Below the pieces are notes generated by a model. That model searched no databases. It was not told the origin of the DNA and saw only the letters and a list, made by a program, of their open reading frames with translations. Position numbers and translations under genes: made by a program. A stretch of 64,000 nucleotides of DNA from Pseudomonas morbosilactucae (lineage in GTDB: Bacteria; Pseudomonadota; Gammaproteobacteria; Pseudomonadales; Pseudomonadaceae), in NCBI RefSeq assembly GCF_023241715.1, contig NZ_JALQCW010000032.1, forward strand, positions 1 to 64,000, given 5' to 3'. How positions within the stretch are numbered: position 1 is the first letter of the stretch; each line of letters begins with the position of its first letter. This document shows, one piece after another, positions 8,951-19,015 of this stretch.

Positions 8951-10332
8951 ATGCTCGACGCCATTCGTTGGGACTCAGATCTGATCCGCCGTTATGACCT
9001 GGCGGGACCACGCTACACCTCCTATCCGACCGCCGTTCAATTCAACAGCCAGGTCGGCAGCTTCGACCTGCTGCACGCCTGCGCGACAGCCGCAAAGTCT
9101 TGCGCCCACTGTCGCTGTATGTCCACGTGCCGTTTTGCGCGAACATTTGCTACTACTGCGCCTGCAATAAAGTCATCACCAAGGACCGCGGCCGCGCCCA
9201 GCCCTATCTGCAGCGCCTGGAGCAGGAGATCCAACTGATCGCCTGCCACCTGGACCCGTCACAGAAGGTGGAGCAACTGCACTTTGGCGGCGGCACCCCG
9301 ACCTTTCTCAGCCACGACGAACTGCGTCAGTTGATGACACACCTGCGCAAGCACTTCAACCTGCTGGACGACGACTCGGGCGACTACGGCATCGAGATCG
9401 ACCCACGAGAGGCCGACTGGTCGACCATGGGCCTGCTGCGGGAACTGGGCTTCAACCGTGTGAGTATCGGCCTGCAGGACCTCGACCCAGCCGTGCAGCG
9501 GGCAGTCAATCGCCTGCAGAGCCTGGAGGAAACCCGCGCAGTGATCGAGGCCGCACGGACCTTGCAGTTTCGCTCGATCAACATCGACCTGATCTACGGC
9601 CTGCCAAAACAGACGCCCGACAACTTTGCGCGCACCGTGGAAGAAGTCATCAGCCTGCAACCGGACCGACTCTCGGTGTTCAACTATGCCCACCTGCCGG
9701 AGCGCTTCATGCCCCAGCGGCGGATCAACAGCAACGATTTGCCAGCCGCTGCCGACAAACTGCAGATGCTGCAACGCACCATCGAACAACTGACTGCTGC
9801 CGGCTATCGCTACATCGGCATGGACCATTTCGCCCTGCCGGACGACGAGCTGGCCATCGCTCAGGAAGAGTCGACCCTGCAACGCAACTTCCAGGGCTAC
9901 ACCACCCACGGCCATTGCGACCTGATCGGGCTTGGGGTGTCGGCCATCAGCCAGATTGGCGATCTGTACTGCCAGAACAGCAGCGACCTGACTCAATACC
10001 AGAACGCCCTGGCCGGCGCGCAACTGGCCACCAGCCGGGGCCTGGTGTGCAACACCGATGACCGCCTGCGCCGCGAGGTGATTCAGCAACTGATCTGCAA
10101 CTTCAGTCTGCGCTTCGAGGACATCGAGCGGGCCTTCAACATCGACTTTCGCGGGTACTTCAATGAGCTATGGCCGCAGTTGCAAGCCATGGCCAGCGAC
10201 GGCCTGATCGAACTGGGCCCTCAGCAGATCCAGGTCCTGCCGGCCGGGCGCTTGTTGGTGCGCTCGGTGTGCATGGTGTTCGATGCCTACTTGGGGCAGC
10301 AGAACCGCCAGCGGTTTTCCCGGGTGATCTAG
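8951..10332 (+). pseudogene. hemN: Oxygen-independent coproporphyrinogen III oxidase (HemN), frameshifted
   Basis: HemN is the radical-SAM enzyme that makes protoporphyrinogen without oxygen. The sequence reads MLDAIRWDSDLIRRYDLAG and on to residue 43 (..FDLLHA). It then loses frame: after GCC at 9077-9079 one C appears missing, since restoring it gives LRDSRKVLRPLSLYVHVPF and joins the intact frame that ends at 10332. The 4Fe-4S motif C-x3-C-x2-C (CANICYYC), GGGTPTFL and the HemN C-terminal domain are downstream and intact; the repaired protein is about 460 residues. A start at TTG 9100 would give a protein lacking about 50 N-terminal residues. It could be a sequencing error at a C run or a genuine mutation. 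The upstream Anr box agrees with the role. Confidence 0.9.
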
Positions 10333-10808
10333 GACTTCATCGCCAGGGATGCCGCTTTCATCAGCAGTTCAGGGCTCAGCCCGGCCTCTTTCAAGGCTTT
10401 GGCCAGCGCCATGTTGGCGGTCATCAAACCAGCGTTGAGACCGGCCATTGCCGATTGCAGGGCGGCCACCTTGGCCTGGGACTCTTCGGGCGACAGGCGC
10501 CGATTGGCCATCACGGCTTGCAGCTCGGCGAGTTTTTCGGCGATTTGCTGCTTCAGTTTGCGAATCATTTTGAGAATGTTCTGAATATTCTCGGGCAGAC
10601 CGCTCTCTTCGATATCGCGGTCATCGGCACTGGACGCCGCTGCCCGCTGCAGGCCTACACCGGACAGCGACACTTTGACGCTCTGCGCCGACTGGGCATG
10701 CTCAGCCAGGGGCGATAGCTCCAAGGGTGAACTGGCCGAGTCCGCCAAGGCGTCGCCGGTCGCCTGCAAGTGACTGTTGCCATTGGTAATACCGCCAATT
10801 GGGGGCAT
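10329..10808 (-). CDS. Hypothetical protein between hemN and anr
   Basis: No function is recognised. The frame encodes about 159 residues from the ATG at 10808 ([14 protein letters not shown]); the frame is open further upstream, to a TTG at 10883, but no ribosome-binding site favours the longer form. The N-terminal half is Ser/Ala-rich and probably disordered. Residues in the second half ([20 protein letters not shown] and following) form an amphipathic, possibly coiled-coil region, and the tail is Ala/Leu/Met-rich. There is no signal peptide or membrane helix. It is convergent with hemN, overlapping its end by four bases. I recall similar small proteins at this position in other pseudomonads. 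Confidence 0.7.
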   Translation of the reverse strand: MPPIGGITNGNSHLQATGDALADSASSPLELSPLAEHAQSAQSVKVSLSGVGLQRAAASSADDRDIEESGLPENIQNILKMIRKLKQQIAEKLAELQAVMANRRLSPEESQAKVAALQSAMAGLNAGLMTANMALAKALKEAGLSPELLMKAASLAMKS

Positions 10809-10961
10809 AAAGGAGGCACTCGATGTTGTTTCAGATACCGGGTTATCGACCCCAAAAGGTATTGCTTTACGACTAAGCGCCAATACGCCATGGACTGGCC
10901 GGAACCTCCTCCCGTGAGTTACCCTTACGGCTTATGTGTGTTTTCCCACAAGGATTCTAGA

Positions 10962-11696
10962 ATGTCCGAGCCAGTTAAACTGCGCGCTCACAACCAGGCC
11001 CATTGCAAGGATTGCAGCCTGGCCCCCCTCTGCCTGCCACTTTCTTTGAATCTGGAAGACATGGATGCGCTGGACGACATCGTCAAACGTGGCCGCCCGC
11101 TCAAGAAAGGCGAGTTCCTTTTCCGCCAAGGCGATAAATTCGATTCCGTGTATGCCGTTCGTTCCGGAGCACTGAAAACCTTCAGCCTGAGCGACAGCGG
11201 CGAAGAGCAAATCACCGGCTTCCACCTTCCCAGCGAACTGGTGGGCCTGTCCGGCGTCGACACCGAAAGCCACCCGGTGTCGGCCCAGGCACTGGAAACC
11301 ACCTCTGTCTGTGAAATCCCCTTTGAACGCCTCGATGAACTGGCCCTGCAGTTGCCTCAACTGCGCCGGCAACTGATGCGTGTAATGAGCCGCGAAATTC
11401 GCGACGATCAACAAATGATGCTGCTGCTGTCAAAAAAGACCGCCGACGAACGCATTGCCACCTTCCTGGTCAACCTGTCGGCGCGTTTCCGGGCCCGTGG
11501 GTTCTCGGCCAACCAGTTCCGCCTGAGCATGTCGCGCAACGAAATCGGCAACTACCTGGGCCTGGCGGTCGAGACCGTGTCCCGTGTGTTCACGCGCTTC
11601 CAGCAGAACGAGTTGCTGGCGGCCGAGGGCAAGGAAGTGCACATCCTCGACCCGATCCAGCTCTGCGCCCTGGCTGGCGGCTCCCTGGAAGGCTGA
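10962..11696 (+). CDS. anr: Anaerobic regulator Anr (CRP/FNR family)
   Basis: Anr is the oxygen-sensing FNR homologue of Pseudomonas, controlling cbb3 oxidases, hemN, arginine fermentation and denitrification. The 244-residue protein has the N-terminal cysteines for the oxygen-labile 4Fe-4S cluster (C20, C23, C29 in [11 protein letters not shown], plus an internal Cys), a cyclic-nucleotide-like beta-barrel and a C-terminal helix-turn-helix ([20 protein letters not shown]) with the Glu and Arg residues that read the TTGAT half-site. The ATG at 10962 is chosen by alignment with known Anr starts. Confidence 0.96.
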   Translation: MSEPVKLRAHNQAHCKDCSLAPLCLPLSLNLEDMDALDDIVKRGRPLKKGEFLFRQGDKFDSVYAVRSGALKTFSLSDSGEEQITGFHLPSELVGLSGVDTESHPVSAQALETTSVCEIPFERLDELALQLPQLRRQLMRVMSREIRDDQQMMLLLSKKTADERIATFLVNLSARFRARGFSANQFRLSMSRNEIGNYLGLAVETVSRVFTRFQQNELLAAEGKEVHILDPIQLCALAGGSLEG

Positions 11697-11778
11697 CCCT
11701 GGCGGTTTGCGGCTGAGCCAAGTGGCCCAGCCGCGGTTATACTGGCGCGGCTCATTTGCCCGCCAGGACACTCCGAAA

Positions 11779-12327
11779 ATGGCCTTCGACCCCTTCGATA
11801 TCAAATCCCTGATCCGCCCCGTCATCGACTTTCCCAAGCCGGGCGTGATCTTCCGCGACATCACCCCGCTGTTCCAATCGCCCAAGGCCTTGCGCCTGGT
11901 GGCCGACAGTTTCGCCCAGCGTTATGTCGAAGAAGACTTCAGCCACATCGGCGCCATGGACGCCCGTGGCTTCCTGATCGGTTCGATCATTGCCTACCAG
12001 TTGAACAAACCGCTGATCCTGTTCCGCAAGCAAGGCAAGCTGCCGGCCGATGTGCTCGCCGAGGGCTATCAGACCGAGTACGGCGAAGCCTATCTCGAAG
12101 TCCATGCCGACAGCCTGTGCGAAGGCGACTCGGTGTTGATGTTCGATGACCTGATCGCCACCGGTGGCACCCTGATCGCTGCCGCCAACCTGGTGCGACG
12201 CATGGGGGCGAAAATCTTCGAAGCCGCGGCCATCATCGACCTGCCGGAACTGGGCGGCTCGCAAAAGCTGGAAGACATGGGCATCCCGACCTTTTGCCTG
12301 ACCCAGTTTTCCCTGACCGAACGCTAA
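11779..12327 (+). CDS. apt: Adenine phosphoribosyltransferase
   Basis: Salvages adenine to AMP using PRPP in the cytoplasm. The 182-residue protein has the PRPP-binding loop in [14 protein letters not shown] and the N-terminal [15 protein letters not shown] of the Apt family. The ATG at 11779 matches family starts. It follows anr in the same orientation with about 80 bases between, so it may have its own promoter. A weak hairpin (12351-12373) separates it from the convergent acyl-CoA dehydrogenase. Confidence 0.96.
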   Translation: MAFDPFDIKSLIRPVIDFPKPGVIFRDITPLFQSPKALRLVADSFAQRYVEEDFSHIGAMDARGFLIGSIIAYQLNKPLILFRKQGKLPADVLAEGYQTEYGEAYLEVHADSLCEGDSVLMFDDLIATGGTLIAAANLVRRMGAKIFEAAAIIDLPELGGSQKLEDMGIPTFCLTQFSLTER

Positions 12328-12385
12328 ACGCCCTACCCCACTCGCAGGCAGCCCGCTTCAGCCGAAGACGGGCGAACCTGCGCAG

Positions 12386-13534
12386 TCAGAGCCCCATCTG
12401 CTTGCTGATGATTTCATTCATCACTTCACGGGTCCCACCTCCGATGGAGAGGATCCGGTTGTCGCGGTACAGGCGCTCCACCAGGCTGTCACGCATGTAA
12501 CCCATGCCCCCGAGGATCTGCACGGCGTCATGGGTGATGCGATCGGCGGTATCGGTGGCAACGTTCTTGGCCATGGAAATTTCCTTGATCACGCTCTTGC
12601 CCGCCGCCATCTTCGCCGCCTGGCGATAGGTGAATTCCCGCGATACCTCCAGCGCCGTGGCCATTTCCGCCAAGCGATGCTTGAGCACCTGGAATTTGCC
12701 AATGGGCTTGCCGAAGGCTTCGCGCTGCCGTGCCCACTTCAGGCTTTCTTCCAGTGCCAGTTGCGCGGTCATGTTGGCCATCAGCGCCAAGGCCAAACGC
12801 TCGCTCTGGAAGTTGCCCATGATGCAGGCGAAGCCCATGTTTTCCGCCCCAATCAAGTTGCCCACCGGCACCCGGCAGTTATCAAAGAACAGCTCGGCGG
12901 TGTCCGACGCCCACCAGCCCATCTTCTTCAGGGGCTGACCGACGGTGAATCCCGGGGTGCCCTTCTCGATCAACAGCAGGCTGATGCCGCCGAAACCCGG
13001 CTCGCCAGTGCGCACCGCGACGGTGTAGAAATCCGCGCGCACGCCACTGGTGATAAAAGTCTTGCTGCCGCTGACACGGTAAACGTCGCCCTCGCGCACA
13101 GCGCGGGTTTGCAGGTTGGCCACATCCGAACCACCGCTGGGCTCAGTGACCGCCAAGGCGCTGATGCAGGCCCCGGAGAGCACCTGGGGCACCACACGCT
13201 CACGCACCTCGGGGCGGGCCCATTTGACGATCGGCGGGAGGCCGATATCCAAAGACCCCAAGCCTGCCACCAAACCACCGGAGCCACTGCGCATCAGCTC
13301 TTCGCTGGCGGCAATCTTGGCGAACAGGTCGCCTTCATGGCTGCCCCCCAGCGATTCGGGATAGCCGATACCGAGAATTCCGGCGGCACCGGCCTTGAGG
13401 TACAGCTCCCGAGGGAAGCTCGCCGCCTCTTCCCATTGATCGATCTCGGGAAGAATTTCACGCTCGACGAAACGGCGAACGCTGTCGCGGACCAACTGAT
13501 GGCTAGGGTCGAAGTATTCCTGGCAGGCAGACAT
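12386..13534 (-). CDS. Acyl-CoA dehydrogenase family protein
   Basis: A flavoprotein that oxidises an acyl-CoA at the alpha-beta bond; the substrate cannot be named from sequence. The 382-residue protein has the N-terminal helical domain, the middle beta domain with ALAVTEPSGGSDVAN, and the C-terminal FAD motif QILGGMGYMRDSLVER with the closing GGTREVM segment. The ATG at 13534 is chosen because GAGGAG lies seven bases before it; a TTG two codons upstream is less likely. From memory a similar gene sits next to recR in P. aeruginosa. Confidence 0.9.
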   Translation of the reverse strand: MSACQEYFDPSHQLVRDSVRRFVEREILPEIDQWEEAASFPRELYLKAGAAGILGIGYPESLGGSHEGDLFAKIAASEELMRSGSGGLVAGLGSLDIGLPPIVKWARPEVRERVVPQVLSGACISALAVTEPSGGSDVANLQTRAVREGDVYRVSGSKTFITSGVRADFYTVAVRTGEPGFGGISLLLIEKGTPGFTVGQPLKKMGWWASDTAELFFDNCRVPVGNLIGAENMGFACIMGNFQSERLALALMANMTAQLALEESLKWARQREAFGKPIGKFQVLKHRLAEMATALEVSREFTYRQAAKMAAGKSVIKEISMAKNVATDTADRITHDAVQILGGMGYMRDSLVERLYRDNRILSIGGGTREVMNEIISKQMGL

Positions 13535-13641
13535 CGGCAAGCTCCTCTGAAGGGTCGAGGGAACTTACCAAGCGCTTGCTTGGTTATCAAGATACTCTGC
13601 GTTGTTCGCGTTTGCCGGCCAGCCGGCGCCTACCAACCGCG

Positions 13642-14244
13642 TTACAGGGCGATGGGTTTACGCCCGGCAAAGGAATGCGCGAGGGTCCCGCCATCCACCA
13701 GCTCCAGCTCGCCACCCAAAGGCACGCCATGGGCGATGCGCGAGGCCACCAGGCCTTTGTGGTGGAGCAATTGGGCGATGTAATGGGCCGTTGCTTCACC
13801 TTCGACGGTGGGGTTGGTGGCCAGGATCACTTCGGTGAAGCTGCCTTGCTCCTCGATCCGCGCCAGCAATTGCGGAATGCCAATCGCCTCCGGCCCCAGG
13901 CCGTCGAGCGGCGACAGGTGGCCCTTAAGCACGAAGTAACGACCGCGATAACCGGTCTGCTCCACGGCATACACATCCATCGGCCCCTCCACCACGCACA
14001 GCAGGGTGTCATCGCGACGGGTGTCGGCACATTGCGGGCACAGGTCGTCTTCCGTCAGGGTGCGGCACAACCGGCAGTGCCCGACCCCTTCCATGGCCTG
14101 GCTCAAGGCTTGCGCCAGTCGGGAGCCGCCGCTGCGGTCACGCTCCAGCAGTTGCAGGGCCATGCGCTGGGCGGTTTTCTGACCCACGCCCGGCAAGGTG
14201 CGCAAGGCGTCGATCAGTTGGCGAATCAGGGGGCTGAAGCTCAT
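13642..14244 (-). CDS. recR: Recombination mediator protein RecR
   Basis: RecR acts with RecF and RecO to load RecA at gapped DNA. The 200-residue protein shows the N-terminal helix-hairpin-helix ([20 protein letters not shown]), a four-cysteine zinc finger ([16 protein letters not shown]) and the Toprim domain ([31 protein letters not shown]). The ATG at 14244 fits family length. RecR usually follows ybaB directly; here an oxidoreductase gene lies between them. Confidence 0.96.
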   Translation of the reverse strand: MSFSPLIRQLIDALRTLPGVGQKTAQRMALQLLERDRSGGSRLAQALSQAMEGVGHCRLCRTLTEDDLCPQCADTRRDDTLLCVVEGPMDVYAVEQTGYRGRYFVLKGHLSPLDGLGPEAIGIPQLLARIEEQGSFTEVILATNPTVEGEATAHYIAQLLHHKGLVASRIAHGVPLGGELELVDGGTLAHSFAGRKPIAL

Positions 14245-14309
14245 GGGCAAAGGTCCGACTAAACAACGAGACGCGGTTTATACCCGCGCCTCTGACCAGC
14301 GTCAAATGC

Positions 14310-15344
14310 TCAGGCTTCGGCGACCCGCACCACCAACTTGCCGAAGTTGCGTCCTTCCAGCAGACCGATAAAGGCCTCCGGCGCTTGCTCGAGCCCCTCC
14401 ACCACGTCTTCCTTGAACTTGATCTTGCCGTCCCGTACCCAGGGCGCCATGGCGCTGATGAATTCGGGCTGGCGATCACCGTAATCGTCGAACACGATAA
14501 ACCCTTGGATGCGCACACGCTTGGTCAGCAACGCACGCTGCAGCAGGGGCAAGTGGTCCGGCCCGGCGGGCACATCCTGGGCGTTGTACTGGGCGATCAG
14601 GCCGCACAGAGGAATCCGCGCCTTGGCATTGAGCAGCGGTAGCACTGCGTCGAAGACCTTGCCGCCGACGTTTTCAAAGTAGATGTCCACGCCTTTGGGG
14701 CAGGCCTGGGCCAACTCATCGCTGAAGTCCGGGCTCTTGTGATCGATGCACGCATCGAACCCCAACTCCTCAACCACGTAGCGGCACTTGTCCGCCCCTC
14801 CTGCAACGCCCACCACACGCAGCCCCTTGAGCTTGGCCACCTGCCCGACCACCGAGCCAACGGCGCCCGAGGCTGCCGCGACCACCAGGGTTTCCCCGGC
14901 TTTGGGCTGGCCGATGTCCATCAGACCCATGTAAGCGGTCATGCCGGGCATGCCCAGCACCCCCAGGGCCATGGACGGGCTGGGCAGCCCGGAGGGCACG
15001 GGTACCAGGTTGCGGCCGTCAGAGATGCTGTGGCTTTGCCAGCCGGTGGCACCCACCACCAGATCGCCTTCCTGGAATTTCGGGTTGAGGGAACGCTCGA
15101 CCCGGCTCACGGCGCCGCCGGTCATGACCTCATTGAGTTCGACCGGGGCCGCGTAGGACGGCGCGTCACTCATGCGTCCACGCATGTAAGGGTCCAGGGA
15201 CAGGTACAGGGTCTTGAGCAAGACCTGGCCGTCTGCCAGGTCCGGCAGCGCCTCGCGTTCCAGGCGAAAGTTCTCCGGGACCGGCGCGCCCTGGGGGCGG
15301 GACACCAGGACGATACGCTGGTTGAGGGTCAATGCTTGGGGCAT
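14310..15344 (-). CDS. NADPH-dependent medium-chain oxidoreductase (leukotriene B4 12-hydroxydehydrogenase-like)
   Basis: A zinc-independent medium-chain dehydrogenase/reductase of the prostaglandin reductase/curcumin reductase type, reducing enone double bonds with NADPH. Motifs in the 344 residues are the N-terminal LSLDPYMRGRM, the Rossmann glycine motif AAASGAVGSVVGQVAK, and YFENVGGKVFDAVLPLLN. It interrupts the usual ybaB-recR junction, and a terminator-like hairpin stands upstream of it (15441-15470), suggesting separate transcription. Confidence 0.88.
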   Translation of the reverse strand: MPQALTLNQRIVLVSRPQGAPVPENFRLEREALPDLADGQVLLKTLYLSLDPYMRGRMSDAPSYAAPVELNEVMTGGAVSRVERSLNPKFQEGDLVVGATGWQSHSISDGRNLVPVPSGLPSPSMALGVLGMPGMTAYMGLMDIGQPKAGETLVVAAASGAVGSVVGQVAKLKGLRVVGVAGGADKCRYVVEELGFDACIDHKSPDFSDELAQACPKGVDIYFENVGGKVFDAVLPLLNAKARIPLCGLIAQYNAQDVPAGPDHLPLLQRALLTKRVRIQGFIVFDDYGDRQPEFISAMAPWVRDGKIKFKEDVVEGLEQAPEAFIGLLEGRNFGKLVVRVAEA

Positions 15345-15440
15345 CGGGGAGGCTCCTTTGTGGATGAAGAAATCAGCTGCTACAGGGTGCAGACCATGAT
15401 TGGCTGAGGGCGTTCGATGTTTTCAGCCACCGCGGCCGCA

Positions 15441-15470
15441 AACAAAAATGCCAGGCTCAAGGCCTGGCAT
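15441..15470 (-). terminator. Intrinsic terminator after ybaB
   Basis: On the minus strand a 9-bp stem (ATGCCAGGC / GCCTGGCAT) with a 5-base loop is followed by TTTTTGTT. It lies just after ybaB and would end the dnaX-ybaB transcript. Confidence 0.85.
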
Positions 15471-15502
15471 TTCATGTCATCCATCCAATACGCCTGGGCG
15501 AA

Positions 15503-15841
15503 TCAGAAGGGCAGCTTCATGCCCGGTGGCAGTTGCATGCCCGCGGTCATGCCGGACATCTTGTCCTGGCTGTTGGCTTCGATCTTGCGCACCGCGTCGT
15601 TGACGGCGGCGGCAAACAGGTCTTCCAGCACTTCACGGTCGTCTTCGCTGACGCCTTCGAGCAGGCTTGGATCGATGCTCACGCGCTTGATGTCGTGACG
15701 ACCGGTCATGACCACGGTGACCATGTCGCCGCCGGCCTTGCCGGTGACTTCAGCGTTGGCCAGTTCTTCCTGCATCTTGGCCATTTTTTCCTGCATCTGC
15801 TGCGCCTGCTTCATCAGGCCGGCCATGCCACCTTTCATCAT
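15503..15841 (-). CDS. YbaB/EbfC nucleoid-associated protein
   Basis: A small DNA-binding nucleoid protein (112 residues) of the YbaB/EbfC family, rich in Met and Gln at its N-terminus ([20 protein letters not shown]), with the conserved [17 protein letters not shown] region. The ATG at 15841 is chosen since GAGGTG lies just upstream. It is downstream of dnaX with a 67-base gap, the standard pairing. Confidence 0.95.
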   Translation of the reverse strand: MMKGGMAGLMKQAQQMQEKMAKMQEELANAEVTGKAGGDMVTVVMTGRHDIKRVSIDPSLLEGVSEDDREVLEDLFAAAVNDAVRKIEANSQDKMSGMTAGMQLPPGMKLPF

Positions 15842-15907
15842 GGGAATCACCTCAAGTACTTGGATAAAAACAGCGCCCGGCGATTACAGCCCGGCGCCCT
15901 TCAGTTA

Positions 15908-18019
15908 TTAGCCCTGACTGGCCAGGGCCTCGACAGGTTCAATAGTATCGTGACGCACCACCGCGCCGAACTCCTGCACCATCTGCTGGATGAACGGATC
16001 GCCGTGGATCGACTCCTCGGCTTCGCGCTGGCGATTGGCCCGGCGACGCGACGCCGCCTGGGCCGGGGTTTCCTGCTCGGGCTTGATCAGCTCGATGCTC
16101 AGGGTCAGGGTCCGCTGCAGGTGCTGGTTCAGGGCATCGTTGAGGCGGCGCTGCTGTGTGGCGTTGAACAGGGCGCTGTGGGCCGGGTCCAGGTGCAGCA
16201 ACCAGCTGTCGCCGTCCACGGCCATCAGGGTGCAGTTGGCGGCGATGCTGCCGGTCATGCCGGAAATCGGCAACTTCGGGAACAGCTCCAGCCACTCCAG
16301 GGCCAGGCCGGTTGCAGGCTGCGCAGCAGGCAAGGGTTCAGGCTCGGGCTCCGGATCCGCCGCATGCTCGCTGGCCAGTTCGTCCAGGTAGCTGTAGGCC
16401 GAGTCCATGTCGGGCTCGATGTAGTCCTCGTCCAGAGGCGGCTCGTCGTCCAGGTCGATGCCCGGGGTGGCGGCATCGACGTCGGCAACGCTCGGCTCAG
16501 GCACCGGCGCATTGACCCACTCCGGCGCGTCCGGCACCACGCTGTCCGGGGTCGGCGTCGGCATCGGCGTCAACTCGGGCTGCTCAGCGGTGGTCTCCAG
16601 CACTGGCTCGACCGCCGGCTGCTGCTCAACCACTGGCTCGACCGGGTCGTTCCAAGGCAGGTCGACCACGGCTTCGACCACCGGGGCCGGCTCGACCCGC
16701 TCTGGCTCGACCGGAAGCTCAGGGGCCACCGCAACCTGCGGCCGAGGCTCGGGCACAGGTGCGGGTACCGGCTCAGCGGCAACAGGAGCCACAGGAACAG
16801 CAGGCGCGGCAACCGGCGCTGCGGCCGCCACTACTGGCGCAGCGGACGCTGCCCCCGCCACGGCTTGGGCGGAATCAACTGTGGCTTGGCTGATCCCCAC
16901 TGGCTTTAGCGGCTGCCTCGGCGCGTCCGTGGCATCTGCCGGGCGGAACGCCAGCATGCGCAACAGGACCATCTCGAAACCGCCACGGGGGTCGGGTGCC
17001 AACGGCAAGTCGCGACGCCCGATCAAACCCATCTGGTAATAGAACTGCACATCCTCGGCCGGCAACGCCTGGGCCAGGGCCAATACCCGATCACGATCGC
17101 CATGACCGTTATCCACGCCTTCAGGCAGCGCCTGGGCAATGGCCACCCGGTGCAGCACATTGAGAATTTCTGAAAGCACGCCATTCCAGTCCGGCCCCTG
17201 CTCCGCCAGGTGGCGCACGGCCTCCAGCAGGGCTTTGGCGTCGCCGTTGATCAGCGCGTGCAACACATCGAAGACCTGACCGTGGTCCAGGGTCCCGAGC
17301 ATGGCCCGTACATCGGCCGCCATGACCTTGCCCTCACCGAAGGCAATCGCCTGGTCGGTGAGGCTCATGGCGTCGCGCATCGAACCGTCTGCTGCGCGCC
17401 CCAGCAACCACAGGGCGTCGTCTTCGAACGGCACGTTCTCCACCCCCAGCACGTGGGTCAAATGCTCGACCACGCGCTCGGGCGTCATGTTCTTCAGGGA
17501 AAATTGCAGGCAACGCGACAGAATGGTCGCCGGCAGCTTTTGCGGGTCGGTGGTCGCCAGGATGAATTTAACGTAGGGCGGCGGCTCTTCCAGGGTCTTC
17601 AACAGGGCGTTGAACGAGTGGCTGGACAGCATGTGCACTTCGTCGATCAGGTAGACCTTGAAGCGCCCGCGGCTGGGGGCGTACTGCACGTTGTCCAGCA
17701 GCTCGCGGGTGTCCTCGACCTTGGTCCGGCTCGCGGCGTCGATCTCGATCAGGTCGACAAAGCGCCCTTCATCGATCTCGCGACACACCGAGCACGTGCC
17801 ACAAGGGGTGGACGTAATACCTGTTTCACAGTTCAGGCATTTGGCAATGATCCGCGCAATGGTGGTCTTGCCCACCCCGCGGGTGCCGGTAAACAGATAG
17901 GCGTGGTGCAGCCGCTGGCTGTCCAAGGCATTGATCAGAGCCTTGAGCACATGGGTCTGGCCGACCATTTCGCGGAACGAGCGCGGACGCCATTTACGTG
18001 CAAGAACCTGATAACTCAT
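15908..18019 (-). CDS. dnaX: DNA polymerase III subunits gamma/tau
   Basis: DnaX is the ATPase of the clamp loader and, as tau, links polymerase to helicase. The 703-residue protein starts at MSYQVLARKWRPRSFREMVG; the frame is open 43 codons further upstream, but this is the family start. It has Walker A (GTRGVGKTT), a four-Cys zinc module (CLNCETG, CGTCSVC), Walker B (VYLIDEVHML) and the sensor-1 region. Between about residues 390 and 560 is a long Pro/Ala/Val/Glu-rich linker, then the tau C-terminal domain. I did not check for a programmed frameshift that would give gamma. Confidence 0.97.
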   Translation of the reverse strand: MSYQVLARKWRPRSFREMVGQTHVLKALINALDSQRLHHAYLFTGTRGVGKTTIARIIAKCLNCETGITSTPCGTCSVCREIDEGRFVDLIEIDAASRTKVEDTRELLDNVQYAPSRGRFKVYLIDEVHMLSSHSFNALLKTLEEPPPYVKFILATTDPQKLPATILSRCLQFSLKNMTPERVVEHLTHVLGVENVPFEDDALWLLGRAADGSMRDAMSLTDQAIAFGEGKVMAADVRAMLGTLDHGQVFDVLHALINGDAKALLEAVRHLAEQGPDWNGVLSEILNVLHRVAIAQALPEGVDNGHGDRDRVLALAQALPAEDVQFYYQMGLIGRRDLPLAPDPRGGFEMVLLRMLAFRPADATDAPRQPLKPVGISQATVDSAQAVAGAASAAPVVAAAAPVAAPAVPVAPVAAEPVPAPVPEPRPQVAVAPELPVEPERVEPAPVVEAVVDLPWNDPVEPVVEQQPAVEPVLETTAEQPELTPMPTPTPDSVVPDAPEWVNAPVPEPSVADVDAATPGIDLDDEPPLDEDYIEPDMDSAYSYLDELASEHAADPEPEPEPLPAAQPATGLALEWLELFPKLPISGMTGSIAANCTLMAVDGDSWLLHLDPAHSALFNATQQRRLNDALNQHLQRTLTLSIELIKPEQETPAQAASRRRANRQREAEESIHGDPFIQQMVQEFGAVVRHDTIEPVEALASQG

Positions 18020-18157
18020 CGAAAACCGTCGCAACTGGGAAGCGGAAGCCGGTAATGCTAGCGGAGCAAGGGGCAAATTGCATCCGGCGCGCTCGTCTAA
18101 TCTGACTAAGCTGCACTTTGCACGGCAAGGATCGGTGCTTTTAACCACGGAGCGTGT

Positions 18158-18916
18158 ATGCGTTTGACTTGGGGGGCTCTTTTACTGATCAGTGCCTGGA
18201 CCTCGGCCGACGAAATGCCCCTGCGTTTCGTGATCTCGGACAGCTGGGCCATGCCGGTGGTGCAGATCGAGCAGGGCCAACCGACCCGGGGCATCCTGCA
18301 CGACATGATGATCAGCCTAGCTCGCCAAGTCGGCATGTCGGCGCAGTTCCACGTCCTGGCCCGCGCCCGGGTGCAAAACGCCATGGAGCAGGGTGAGGTC
18401 GATGTGCGCTGCTATGCCGCGCAGTCCTGGCTGCCGAACCAGTCCGGCGACTACATCTGGAGCATTCCGCTGTTCATGCAGCGCAACCTGCTGGTCAGCC
18501 AAGGCCTACACCCGCAAAAGGTAAGCCTCGCCGAACTGGAACGACAGCGTATCGGCACCGTGCTCAGCTACACCTACACCACCCTGCAGCCGTTGTTCGA
18601 CCGCGACCAATTGATCCGCGACGACGCGCGCAACGAGGAGCAGGTGCTGCAAAAACTCGAGATAGGCCGCTACGCCTATGCGGTCAGCAGCCTCTGGACC
18701 CTGGAGTGGTACAACCGCGGGCGCGCCCCTGACAAACAACTGCGCGGCGTGGCCCTGCTTCAGGAACAGGCGGTGGGCTGCTATGTGCGCAATGACCCGG
18801 CGCTGCCCGTGCAACGCCTGTTGCGCACGCTGCTGCGAATGAAAATGTCCGGGGAAATCGACGACATCGTCCAGCGCTACACCGGCCATCGCGAGCCTCC
18901 CCATTTCGCCCCTTGA
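18158..18916 (+). CDS. Periplasmic substrate-binding protein, family 3-like
   Basis: A predicted secreted protein of 252 residues with a short N-terminal signal (MRLTWGALLLISAWTSA, cleaved near ADEM). The rest resembles the bacterial extracellular solute-binding family 3 fold (LRFVISDSWAMPVVQIEQGQ; GILHDMMISLARQVGMSAQF). There is no ABC permease or ATPase next to it, so it is an orphan; the ligand is unknown. Such orphans are common in Pseudomonas. Confidence 0.82.
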   Translation: MRLTWGALLLISAWTSADEMPLRFVISDSWAMPVVQIEQGQPTRGILHDMMISLARQVGMSAQFHVLARARVQNAMEQGEVDVRCYAAQSWLPNQSGDYIWSIPLFMQRNLLVSQGLHPQKVSLAELERQRIGTVLSYTYTTLQPLFDRDQLIRDDARNEEQVLQKLEIGRYAYAVSSLWTLEWYNRGRAPDKQLRGVALLQEQAVGCYVRNDPALPVQRLLRTLLRMKMSGEIDDIVQRYTGHREPPHFAP

Positions 18917-19015
18917 GCCCGGGCCGCTGATGACTTGCGACTCCTGACAGGAACTGACAGGTCCGCCCCTTAAGCTGCCGACCTACCCACCAGCCACCTG
19001 GAACAGGCAGCCACC

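Noticed and set aside
16400..16900. Pro/Ala/Val-rich segment in dnaX as a possible inserted repeat
   Set aside because: It is the flexible linker normally found between the ATPase and tau domains of Pseudomonas DnaX; low complexity but not a mobile repeat.
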